DNA from: Limnoraphis robusta CS-951
GTDB lineage: Bacteria > Cyanobacteriota > Cyanobacteriia > Cyanobacteriales > Microcoleaceae
DNA length: 22,479 nucleotides
Reading direction: 5' to 3'
Assembly: GCF_000972705.2 (NCBI RefSeq)
Contig: NZ_LATL02000314.1
Location: 1-22,479, forward strand
In this document: positions 15,726-22,479 of the stretch, in pieces
How positions within the stretch are numbered: position 1 is the first letter of the stretch
Layout: each line of letters opens with the position of its first letter
Program-made: the position numbers and the translations under genes
The notes under the pieces: model-generated
Databases searched by the model: none
Seen by the model: only the letters and a program-made list of their open reading frames with translations
Told to the model about the DNA's origin: nothing

Positions 15726-16225
15726 TTCTTATTTTTCCTCCCGTGCATAAAACATCTATCCGGCTGCAAAAACTGACGAGATTGAACCGGATAAAAACGA
15801 GAAATTTAACTCACTTTTTATCGATAAAAATATAAAGTTTTGATTCTTAAAATTTGGTTTTTATTTGTTGACAAAAACCCTTGAGAGTTGTAGCACAGTC
15901 TAACCCCAGTTCACAGTGAAGAATTGCTGAATCACTGTTATTAAATTCATATATAGTTTGTAACACATTTCAGCAAAGTTGTCAAGCGTATTGACTCGTA
16001 CCCTTGGCATGATGTCCAGTTGATCAAGGCTTAGAACTAAAGCATGGTGTAATACATTTTTATTACAAATTCTCCAAAATTACGGCAAATTGTCCCTCTC
16101 TCATCTAATGTTGATTAAAAAAAGTTGAATCAAAATCTATTTTGAACTCAAGCAACTTGAACCCATGAAAAAAGGTTTGCAGAGAGGATGCAAACACTTA
16201 ATTTAAACGATGATTGAGTGAGAGT
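15726..16225. other. AT-rich intergenic region upstream of the IrrE-type gene
   Basis: About 500 bases without a gene-like frame. The left part (15780-15850) is very AT-rich and probably holds the promoter of the minus-strand IrrE-type gene, although no -10/-35 pair could be assigned. A TTGACA on the plus strand at 15868-15873 has no good -10 partner. The right end contains the terminator of the phhB gene at 16168-16195. Confidence 0.5.
16168..16195 (-). terminator. Rho-independent terminator of phhB
   Basis: Read on the minus strand, GTTTGCA and TGCAAAC form a perfect seven-base-pair stem around a seven-base loop (16175-16195), followed by CC and six T residues (16168-16173). It begins 30 bases after the phhB stop codon, in the right orientation. 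Confidence 0.75.
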
Positions 16226-16573
16226 TTATTGGAAGCTTTGAGCAAGATCATCGGTTTTAGCTGCCATAATAAAATCATTGCGATGCAATCCAGAAATTGT
16301 ATGCGTCCACCAAGTAACGGTTGTTTTTCCATATTCAGTGGTAATTGCTGGGTGATGTCCTTCTGCTTCGGCTGCATTTCCGACTTGATTTGTAAAGTCT
16401 AAAGCGGTTTTAAAATCGGGAAATTTATAAGTTCGCTGTAAACGAGTTTCGCCTTGGCTATCAATTAAATCCCATTCAGGAATTTGCGGTTTAAGCTGTT
16501 GAATTTCTTCTTGAGTTACGGGTTTTGCATCTGCGGTACAGGCTTCACATTTTTGTTCGGTGAGTTGTGCCAT
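16226..16573 (-). CDS. phhB: Pterin-4a-carbinolamine dehydratase
   Basis: Dehydrates 4a-hydroxytetrahydrobiopterin to the quinonoid dihydropterin, recycling the cofactor of aromatic amino acid hydroxylases. In cyanobacteria, which make pteridine glycosides, it may serve other pterins. The active-site motif EGHHP is at residues 71-75 with His73 and His74, followed by the TVTWWTH strand (85-91) with the third conserved His. Length (115) and the Cys-x-x-Cys N-terminal lead KCEACTADAKP are normal for bacterial forms. AGGAGG lies seven bases before the ATG, one of the best ribosome binding sites in the window. The gene is monocistronic, with its own terminator. Confidence 0.92.
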   Translation of the reverse strand: MAQLTEQKCEACTADAKPVTQEEIQQLKPQIPEWDLIDSQGETRLQRTYKFPDFKTALDFTNQVGNAAEAEGHHPAITTEYGKTTVTWWTHTISGLHRNDFIMAAKTDDLAQSFQ

Positions 16574-16640
16574 AATAGCCTCCTAAAATGTTTGAGAATA
16601 AAAAGATAAAGTCAGAAATTAGCCCATTTAATTTCTAGGA

Positions 16641-16660
16641 TTACTTATAATATTAAGTAA
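16641..16660. promoter_or_regulatory. Palindrome in the phhB upstream region, possible operator or -10 region
   Basis: TTACTTA (16641-16647) and TAAGTAA (16654-16660) are perfect inverted arms around TAATAT. The palindrome lies 68 bases upstream of the phhB start. On the minus strand it contains TATTAT and on the plus strand TATAAT, both -10-like. In such AT-rich DNA it could arise by chance. Confidence 0.3.
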
Positions 16661-16857
16661 CTTATCAAGTTCTAGGATAGATCCTCAAAATATAAACCGG
16701 GATCTTCCTAGAGGAATAGATTTAATACTCTCAAGTCAGAGAACTCCGGGGACAATTTAGGCTGGTTGTCGTTTTTTGATGGGTTTAACCATTTTCCTCG
16801 CTGGGCGCATCATTTTGCTAGCGGAATACAATTTCTGATCCTACCCGAAGCTATTAT

Positions 16858-16893
16858 TCAAACATTTCAAACATTTTCAAACATTTTCAAACC
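16858..16893. repeat. Tandem TCAAACATTT repeat
   Basis: Three consecutive units TCAAACATT(T), with periods of 9, 10 and 10 bases, are followed by a fourth that breaks off after TCAAAC. It lies mid-intergenic with no frame across it. Confidence 0.6.
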
Positions 16894-16999
16894 GTTTTGA
16901 AGATCAGTAGAAATACGTTCCTAAAATATTGAGAAATAGGAATTGGGGTATCTGTTGGCACACGGTCAGCAGAACCTCTCAACTAAAAAAAGAAGAAAA

Positions 17000-17023
17000 A
17001 CACAAAGACACGAAGACACAAAG
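17000..17023. repeat. Tandem octamer ACACAAAG/ACACGAAG
   Basis: Three exact-length copies of an eight-base unit occur: ACACAAAG, ACACGAAG, ACACAAAG. They sit within a purine-rich stretch beginning at 16984. Similar CACGAAGACACAAAG strings are common intergenic low-complexity elements in bacteria. Confidence 0.6.
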
Positions 17024-17259
17024 AGGGAAAATTGTTGTCGTTAGCGTGTCTTTTTTTATCATTAGATATCATCAATATCTGTGAAGATTTATGTGTCTAA
17101 CTCCGTAAAAAATTTAGAGTTGACTTGATATTCATCTCAGTGACAATCTCTTAAACATAATCAACCTCATCAAATTTTATAATTAAACTCGTTACTTTTT
17201 CCCGTCTGTATTGTACCTTAGAAAGAGAACAGATTTGATAAAAATTTCAGAGGTCAACC

Positions 17260-18630
17260 ATGAATGATCAATTTCCAGAAAACTTTATTTGGGGTGCGGC
17301 AACTGCATCTTATCAAATTGAAGGCGCAACCCGAAAAGATGGGCGTTTACCGAGTGTTTGGGATACCTTCAGCGCCACACCCGGACGAGTTTTAAATGGA
17401 GATACCGGAGAAGTTGCTTGCGATCATTATCATCGCTATGAAAGTGATATTAAATTGATGGCTAAACTGGGGGTTAAACATTATCGGTTTAGTATTGCTT
17501 GGCCTAGAATTGTTCCCAACGGACGAGGAGAAATTAATCAAGCCGGAATCGATTTTTATCAACGTTTAGTAGACTGTTTACTTGAACATAAAATTACCCC
17601 CCATGCAACTTTATTTCACTGGGATAGTCCTCAAGCTTTAGAGGATTTATATGGGTCTTGGCGGAGTCGAGAAATCGCCCAAGATTTTGCAGATTATGTT
17701 AGTATTGTTGTGAGTCGGTTAGGCGATCGCATTACCCACTGGATAACGATTAATGAAATTCCCTGTTTTACCCATCTCAGTTATGCGGTAAATAGCGATC
17801 CGCCTCACGCGCCCGGAACTCGTGTAAGTCGCATCAAAGACATTTGGCAAACCTCTCATCATGCGTTACTTGCACATGGTCTAGGGGTGCAAGCTATTCG
17901 CGCTGCTTCCCCGGTTGCTTGTTCGGTTGCATTGGTGGATAATTGGGCGGTAACGGTTCCTATTATAGAATCATCTGAACATATTTTAGCAGCAAAAAAT
18001 GCCTTTCCCCTTTGCGGACAAAATGGCGGAATATTGTTTCCGGCGTTAACGGGAAATTACAGTCCAATTTTGTTAGAAATTTTAGGCGAAAATGCACCGG
18101 ATATTCAACCGGGAGATTTAGAAATTATTCATCAACCGTTAGATTTTTTGGGATTTAATGTGTATTCTGCAACTTATGTTAGGGCGGCTAATAATAAACT
18201 AGGTTTTGAATTTTTAGGTTTACCCAAAGGTTATCCTCGAATGAATATGCCTTGGTTAAATATTGTCCCCGAATCAATTTATTGGGGAATTCGCCATATT
18301 AGCGAAACGTTAAACCAGCCCAATTTACCAATATTAATTACCGAAAATGGATGCGCCGCCCAAGATGAATTAAACCAACAAGGAGAAGTCATCGATAGCG
18401 ATCGCATTTTCTATTTGCGTCAACATTTTAATTCGGCTTATCGGGCGGTTTCAGAAGGATATCCTTTGAAGGGTTATTTTGTGTGGAGTTTGATGGATAA
18501 TTTTGAATGGGCGTGGGGGTATGATCGCCGATTTGGTTTAGTTTATATTGATTATCCCACTCAACGCCGCATTCCTAAAATGAGTTTTAATTGGTATGCT
18601 GAATGTATTCGTCAAAATCGAGTGGTTTAA
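17260..18630 (+). CDS. Glycoside hydrolase family 1 beta-glucosidase
   Basis: Retaining beta-glycosidase of 456 residues, the normal GH1 length, cytoplasmic (no signal peptide). The family N-terminal signature FIWGAATASYQIEGA is at 9-23. The acid/base is Glu166 in WITINEIP, and the nucleophile is Glu362 in ITENG. The glycone-binding WSLMDNFEW is at 409-417. Two small departures from the usual consensus are visible: NEIP in place of NEP, and HWDSPQ where HWDLP is usual. The catalytic acids are intact, so activity is expected, probably on cellobiose-like or other beta-glucosides. AGAGG lies six bases upstream of the ATG. It stands alone with no sugar transporter or regulator next to it. Confidence 0.92.
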   Translation: MNDQFPENFIWGAATASYQIEGATRKDGRLPSVWDTFSATPGRVLNGDTGEVACDHYHRYESDIKLMAKLGVKHYRFSIAWPRIVPNGRGEINQAGIDFYQRLVDCLLEHKITPHATLFHWDSPQALEDLYGSWRSREIAQDFADYVSIVVSRLGDRITHWITINEIPCFTHLSYAVNSDPPHAPGTRVSRIKDIWQTSHHALLAHGLGVQAIRAASPVACSVALVDNWAVTVPIIESSEHILAAKNAFPLCGQNGGILFPALTGNYSPILLEILGENAPDIQPGDLEIIHQPLDFLGFNVYSATYVRAANNKLGFEFLGLPKGYPRMNMPWLNIVPESIYWGIRHISETLNQPNLPILITENGCAAQDELNQQGEVIDSDRIFYLRQHFNSAYRAVSEGYPLKGYFVWSLMDNFEWAWGYDRRFGLVYIDYPTQRRIPKMSFNWYAECIRQNRVV

Positions 18631-18743
18631 CGGTTCCAAAGCGCAATCATTCTCAATTGATAAAAACCAGGGATTCTGTCACTTTTACCGCTTCTTATGG
18701 ACTAATATTATTGCAGTTTTGTACAAACTGGGATGCTCCCTGA

Positions 18744-19121
18744 TCAGAGAAAGACGAGAAGAGAACCGTAGCGACAGGCGGTGTCTTTTTCGGTTATGAA
18801 TAAGTCTCCTATCTTTTTAGCTAGGGTTTCGTCACCGAAGTAATAACTGTTGCCAGATTGAAATATCATGCGTCGTTTGATGCTATCTTCTGGATCATGG
18901 ATACTGGAGCGTAGTTGGCGAGGATCTGGATTGGATTTATCAAGTTTGACTATCATTAATGATTGCAGTTCTTCTGGTTGAAACATTGCTTGCAGAATTG
19001 AGTAGCGCAGGATTTCTGGGTTGTTGAAGAACTTGCCTACAGTGCGACCTTTTGCATCGGTGTAAGCGGCATCGAAAACGGGAATTTTGAGTCCTTCTTC
19101 GGTGGCAATTGTGGCGATCAT
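18744..19121 (-). CDS. Hypothetical protein
   Basis: 125 residues, no family recognised. The start is well supported: AGGAG lies nine bases before the ATG. The N-terminal part (IATEEGLKIPVFDAAYTDAKG) and the acidic C-terminal half with a KRRMIFQSGNSYYFGDE segment look like a real soluble protein. The last dozen residues (TACRYGSLLVFL) look less protein-like and may be read-out beyond an altered 3' end. It is convergent with the beta-glucosidase gene and divergent from the nuclease-ATPase gene. Confidence 0.55.
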   Translation of the reverse strand: MIATIATEEGLKIPVFDAAYTDAKGRTVGKFFNNPEILRYSILQAMFQPEELQSLMIVKLDKSNPDPRQLRSSIHDPEDSIKRRMIFQSGNSYYFGDETLAKKIGDLFITEKDTACRYGSLLVFL

Positions 19122-19512
19122 GAGTTGATTTCTCCTAATATTTATTGTTGAAAAGGTATGGCGGGACTATCTAAGCGTTAACAGGTTTAAACCTGGTCAG
19201 GTGTTGACCGTTGGTAGTGTTTTTGAGGTGATTGAAATGGGACTAATGGTTGATGCGATCGCCAGTCCGGTTTTATTTTAAGAGGAGGATAAATACCCGT
19301 TTGTCTGCCCCCATAGCGTTCCGGCGGATTTAATTGGACAGATCAGGGAGAATTATTGCAGAATGGGAGAATATGGACTTCGATGAACAAACTCAGGCTG
19401 ACCATAGATATATCAATATGGTTTAAGCTGGGGATTTTTTCTATGAGCGGTGGTAGCCGATCTTTAAGTCCAAAAGGACAAAAAATATTTATAGGAAAAG
19501 TTAGGGTTAGGC
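19122..19512. other. Intergenic region upstream of the nuclease-ATPase gene
   Basis: About 390 bases. A perfect 14-base palindrome CAGGTTTAAACCTG lies at 19182-19195, about 60 bases upstream of the 125-residue gene and a candidate regulator site. One HIP1 octamer is at 19255-19262. A 45-codon frame at 19383-19520 overlaps the ATPase start by eight bases, but it has no recognisable product or ribosome binding site. Confidence 0.5.
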
Positions 19513-21876
19513 ATGGTTAATAATGAAACAACAAGCACGACTTTAACAGCATCTGAACTCAGTCTACTATCTGATTTAGATGAGTTAAGAGGTGCTTGGC
19601 AGGAAATTTATCCTCAGCAAGCAGAAGGCGGTTTACAGGCTTTGAGTGGATTTGATCATCAATTTCTGTTGACACTGCTGAAAATTGTTCGTCAATGGAA
19701 AAAAGCTTCTGAAGCCGAGCGCCAAGACCCGAATACATCTCATGAAGTTCTCGCTGAAGCCATTTCAGACATTACTGAAGCCGGTAAATTTGTTACTTTG
19801 ACACAAGTCAAACAAACTCTTTCCGATAGTGCAGTTTCTAAAGCACTTGAAGAATTTTGGTTAATTTTTAACCTAGCCTCTGAACGTACACCTAACTTAC
19901 TAAAACACTTACGTTTTGTAATCTCTGGCAAATTTGAAGGTAATAGGAATATCAATGACATTATTAAAGGGTGGAAGACTAAAACGAAAGATATAGACTC
20001 CAAAAAACTTAATGAATTTAAAGCGCGTGTCAATCATGAACTTATTGCGGAACCGAGAACAGACTTAACGGCTGAGTTAGAAAATCTTTCACGGGATGAG
20101 GATACAGAAACAACTATTGGACGATGGTTGGGCTATCTTCTTCAACTTGGTTCAGGCTTATCTCCTGAGCGTATAAGCGCTCTTATATGGCGGGAACTCA
20201 TAAATGATAAAAGCTTGGAAGCATTTCGAGCAACACTGGCAAGATTATTAAGCCAATCGCGCTATCGACTTCGTGGCGTTCGACATACACTCGGTGGCAG
20301 TCTGTCTCTACCCAGGATAGATTTACTTTCACAGCTACAAGCATCTGTACTCACGAAGCGGATCACCCTTCTCATCGGGTCATCGGGATCTGGAAAATCA
20401 GCACTTTGCAAGTTGGCTATGCAAACAAGCTTTCAAGACTACACGCGCTTGTTTCTCCATCCCTCTGACATTATTTCCTTCACAGAAACTCCAGACTCCA
20501 CATCTAGCCGAGATACAAGACGTATTGATGAACTGCTAGCAGCTCAGGTAATTGAGAAACCCATCATCATCATAGATGATCTGAGTGATGTCAATGAGCA
20601 AAGCTTTGATTGTGTACTTAACCTCCTTCAAAATGCTCTAGCTAACGAAAGATCAACGGATGTGCGCTTTGTACTCGTGGCACATACAGATGCTGAATCC
20701 AGAGTTCTCGAAAAAATTGTTGCTCGACTTGGCACAGAAGTTTTTATAAATGTTGTTAAGCTTCCACAACTACCTATAAACGATCTTCAGTCATCCAATG
20801 CTTTACCAGGCGATGTTGCGAGCCTTGTTCAACGCGCTGATAATTTTGGCCCTGCTTTAAACCTTAAGCTTCTTGACTGGCTGATTAGTAGCATTCAACC
20901 GGATAATATCAATGTTTCATCCTTCAAAAATGACTTAGACCTACTCGCTTGGTTTTGGCGCTCTCATGTGGGAGATAGCCACGAAGCCAGTGAAGAAGGT
21001 CGTGTCTTAATTAAAACAGCCATTTCATTAGCCGATAAATTTACTCCCGATCTGTCTCTTTATGACTCTGGGATTGAATCCAAAATCCTATATACCCTGG
21101 TGCGACGAGACTGTCTTCGAGTTGTAGAGGAAAAAGTAGCTGTCACACACCGTTTTGTAGGAGATTGTGCAAGATTTCGTTACCTTCTGGGGAAAAGACG
21201 TGAACTAGAAGCTAGTGAGCTTGCAGCGAAGTCGGGAAATCCTCTTTGGTCGCAGCCAGTGCGCTGGTTTGCTTTGTATCTTGCGATGGAATCAGAAGAG
21301 ACTGAAACATGGCAGGAATTGCTTCAAGAAGCAAAGAAAGGTAATCATTTACAGCTTATTGACTTGCTTCTCGATGGCGCGATCTTGAGCAGACAGCCAA
21401 GCTCAGTTCTGCAAGGCTGTTCCGGCGAACACCTTCCTTTTTTCATCCAGCGTCTTATCTCTCGTCTTCTAGCGATCGCAACTGAGCCGATTCCTGATTA
21501 CTTTGGAGTTTTCCAGTCAATGTCCGCAAGCCAAAGGCTTATGTTACACGAACGTACAATTGGAACTCCAAAAGTATATTTGTGGGAACCTGTTTGGCGT
21601 TGGCTTTTAGCGCAGAATCAAGAGGCTTTGATAAAAAACTCTAAGTTAATTTTTAAAGCAGCAGAAGCTTGCCTTAACTGGGGCGTTTCAGAAACATTCC
21701 CACTGCGGGGTCACATTGCAGAACTAATTGTTGATTTGGCTCATAGGGTATTGCTACCCGATCCCGACCAAGAAAAACGGTACTGGTTACATGATTCCTC
21801 ATCCGTAGCTTTTGCCTGTATCATCTTTACCAGGAAATTGCGAAAAGCCCCTACCTTCAGGTATGGGGATGGATAG
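19513..21876 (+). CDS. Nuclease-ATPase of Avs/STAND type, 3' end truncated by an insertion element
   Basis: 787 residues in the present frame. Residues 40-150 look like a DUF4297/Cap4-type PD-(D/E)xK nuclease: AEAISDI with acidic residues near 82-86, then VTLTQVK with the QVK triad at 98-100, and a following SKALEEFWLIF helix. A P-loop NTPase comes next, with Walker A GSSGSGKSAL at 289-298 and Walker B IIIIDDLSDV at 351-360. The helical part after it (ALNLKLLDWLISS and onward) fits a STAND-like regulatory region. Proteins of this plan act in antiviral defence, sensing phage and then cleaving DNA, usually with a long C-terminal repeat sensor. That sensor is largely absent: the frame ends in RKAPTFRYGDG, encoded by the IS left-end hairpin. 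Family assignment is inference from layout. The gene is likely inactive. Confidence 0.7.
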   Translation: MVNNETTSTTLTASELSLLSDLDELRGAWQEIYPQQAEGGLQALSGFDHQFLLTLLKIVRQWKKASEAERQDPNTSHEVLAEAISDITEAGKFVTLTQVKQTLSDSAVSKALEEFWLIFNLASERTPNLLKHLRFVISGKFEGNRNINDIIKGWKTKTKDIDSKKLNEFKARVNHELIAEPRTDLTAELENLSRDEDTETTIGRWLGYLLQLGSGLSPERISALIWRELINDKSLEAFRATLARLLSQSRYRLRGVRHTLGGSLSLPRIDLLSQLQASVLTKRITLLIGSSGSGKSALCKLAMQTSFQDYTRLFLHPSDIISFTETPDSTSSRDTRRIDELLAAQVIEKPIIIIDDLSDVNEQSFDCVLNLLQNALANERSTDVRFVLVAHTDAESRVLEKIVARLGTEVFINVVKLPQLPINDLQSSNALPGDVASLVQRADNFGPALNLKLLDWLISSIQPDNINVSSFKNDLDLLAWFWRSHVGDSHEASEEGRVLIKTAISLADKFTPDLSLYDSGIESKILYTLVRRDCLRVVEEKVAVTHRFVGDCARFRYLLGKRRELEASELAAKSGNPLWSQPVRWFALYLAMESEETETWQELLQEAKKGNHLQLIDLLLDGAILSRQPSSVLQGCSGEHLPFFIQRLISRLLAIATEPIPDYFGVFQSMSASQRLMLHERTIGTPKVYLWEPVWRWLLAQNQEALIKNSKLIFKAAEACLNWGVSETFPLRGHIAELIVDLAHRVLLPDPDQEKRYWLHDSSSVAFACIIFTRKLRKAPTFRYGDG
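21848..21868. repeat. Imperfect terminal hairpin at the IS left end
   Basis: CCCCTACC (21848-21855) pairs with GGTA then GGGG (21860-21868) around the loop TTCA, leaving one bulged T. Subterminal imperfect hairpins with TTCA-type loops are how IS200/IS605 transposases recognise their ends. Read in the upstream gene's frame it adds about ten foreign residues and the stop. Confidence 0.65.
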
Positions 21877-21933
21877 CAGTGAGTCGAAGACGAACAAGTT
21901 GTTATCCAAGTTTGTCCGTGATAAGATAACTCT

Positions 21934-22479
21934 ATGATAGTTAGAGAAACGAAGTTATTGAACGGTTCCAAGTCTCAATATGAAAGACTTGACGAAGCCA
22001 TAAGGACTGCACAGTTCATCAGGAACAAGGCAGTTAGACTATGGCGAGATGAACGGGATGTGGATAAATCTCGAATTTCTCGTTTGTGTAAAGAGTTGGC
22101 GAAAGAATTTTCTTTTGCTAAAAAACTGAACTCAATGGCGCGTCAAGCTTCGGGTGAAAGGGCTTGGAATTCAATCTCTAGTTTCTACCGTCGTTGTAGA
22201 GAGGGAACGAAGAAAAAAGGCTATCCTCAATTCAAAAAACATTGTCGTTCAGTTGAATACAAAACAACTGGCTGGAAACTGTCATCCGACTGTAGATCTA
22301 TTAATTTTACAGATGGTTTCAAGGCGGGTAAATTCTCTCTTTTCTGCAATTTAGATGTTAGAAAAGATCTTCTAACCTTAAAAATCAATCGAGTTAGGGT
22401 AGTGAGACGAGCCGATGGATATTATGCTCAATTTTGTTTTGATGCAAATCGCTCTGAGCCTGGAGACTATACCGGAAAA
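21934..22479 (+). CDS. tnpB: TnpB-family RNA-guided nuclease, partial (runs off window)
   Basis: The first 182 codons of a TnpB/OrfB protein, normally about 370-450 residues, open to the last base. The N-terminus is MIVRETKLLNGSKSQ. A typical early helix (YERLDEAIRTAQFIRNKAVR) is followed by NSMARQASGERAWNSISSFY and the GYPQFKKHCRSVEYK motif (FKKxxxSVEYK), which is characteristic of the family. The RuvC catalytic residues and the zinc-finger Cys lie in the missing half. TnpB is an RNA-guided DNA nuclease ancestral to Cas12. It cuts the excision site using a guide RNA from the element's right end, which helps keep the element in place. The ATG lies 58 bases after the stop of the interrupted nuclease-ATPase gene. 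Whether this copy is intact cannot be judged here. Confidence 0.9.
   Translation, partial: MIVRETKLLNGSKSQYERLDEAIRTAQFIRNKAVRLWRDERDVDKSRISRLCKELAKEFSFAKKLNSMARQASGERAWNSISSFYRRCREGTKKKGYPQFKKHCRSVEYKTTGWKLSSDCRSINFTDGFKAGKFSLFCNLDVRKDLLTLKINRVRVVRRADGYYAQFCFDANRSEPGDYTGK

Larger units (their letters stand above)
16574..17259. other. Long intergenic region between divergent phhB and beta-glucosidase genes
   Basis: Nearly 690 bases with no gene-like frame. It holds a palindrome near phhB (16641-16660), a run of TCAAACATTT units (16858-16893) and an ACACRAAG tandem array (17000-17023), all listed separately. Promoters of the divergent genes must lie here. The stretch 17040-17240 is AT-rich and shows no further structure that I can support. 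Confidence 0.55.
21838..22479 (+). mobile_element. IS200/IS605-family element carrying tnpB, partial
   Basis: The left end is placed at about 21838, where the nuclease-ATPase frame gives way to a terminal hairpin, followed by about 65 bases of leader and then tnpB. No tnpA (Y1 transposase) gene is visible between hairpin and tnpB, so this is a tnpB-only (IS1341-type) layout unless tnpA lies beyond the window. The right end, with the expected reRNA scaffold and guide, is not in the window. The exact boundary cannot be fixed without an empty-site sequence. Confidence 0.75.

Noticed and set aside
15868..15896. TTGACA on the plus strand as a promoter
   Set aside because: The matching -10 position reads TAGCAC, and no plus-strand gene follows.
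18596..18799. Plus-strand frame with WFNGSKAQ, resembling the LNGSKSQ start of TnpB
   Set aside because: The match is only a few residues, it overlaps the beta-glucosidase end, and the rest has no TnpB motif; probably coincidence.
19383..19520. A 45-codon frame overlapping the nuclease-ATPase start by eight bases
   Set aside because: There is no ribosome binding site and no recognisable product. The overlap pattern alone is weak support.
1..22479. CRISPR arrays, tRNA or rRNA genes
   Set aside because: No regularly spaced repeats of CRISPR length and no cloverleaf or rRNA-like sequence were found by eye on either strand.

Overview
The window is a piece of a cyanobacterial chromosome, probably from a filamentous species. 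About twenty perfect GCGATCGC (HIP1) octamers are scattered through the housekeeping genes. There is a small photosystem I gene (psaX), heptanucleotide STRR-type repeats, a PatA/PatG-type protease and a typical cyanobacterial lipA. No rRNA, tRNA or CRISPR array was seen. Gene names rest on motif reading and family memory; no database search was run.

Layout. Positions 1-3100 hold heptamer repeats, a class I SAM methyltransferase and a secreted DUF1565/beta-helix protein ending in a SPOR-like domain, both genes on the minus strand. After a gene-poor stretch of nearly 870 bases comes a PatA/PatG-family subtilase (3968-5468) that is broken: the catalytic domain and the C-terminal domain lie in different frames and the middle of the protein is missing. 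From 5483 to 10909 is an ordinary core block: a PfkB sugar kinase (HldE/RfaE1-like), a response regulator with a coiled-coil tail, lipoyl synthase, psaX (36 codons), a membrane-anchored coiled-coil protein, a DJ-1/PfpI protein and an LpxB-like protein.

Positions 11222-15725 form a minus-strand accessory block: a single-chain restriction-modification enzyme of 1021 residues (nuclease-like N-terminus, N6-adenine methyltransferase, C-terminal specificity region), a small unknown protein and an ImmA/IrrE-type metalloprotease. The R-M gene carries a GC-rich cruciform repeat that was inserted in frame, and its middle third is markedly AT-rich. Metabolic genes follow: a pterin dehydratase (phhB) with a clear terminator and a GH1 beta-glucosidase, separated by a long repeat-bearing intergenic region. 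A small unknown gene comes next.

The right end (19513-22479) holds a large P-loop ATPase with a probable PD-(D/E)xK nuclease-type N-terminus, resembling Avs/STAND-type antiviral proteins. Its 3' end is cut off by an IS200/IS605-type element whose left-end hairpin supplies the last codons and stop. The tnpB gene of that element runs off the window. The R-M enzyme, the IrrE-type protease and the interrupted nuclease-ATPase together suggest an eroding defence island broken up by metabolic genes. The interrupted nuclease-ATPase and the palindromic insertion in the R-M gene are the two observations most worth following up.
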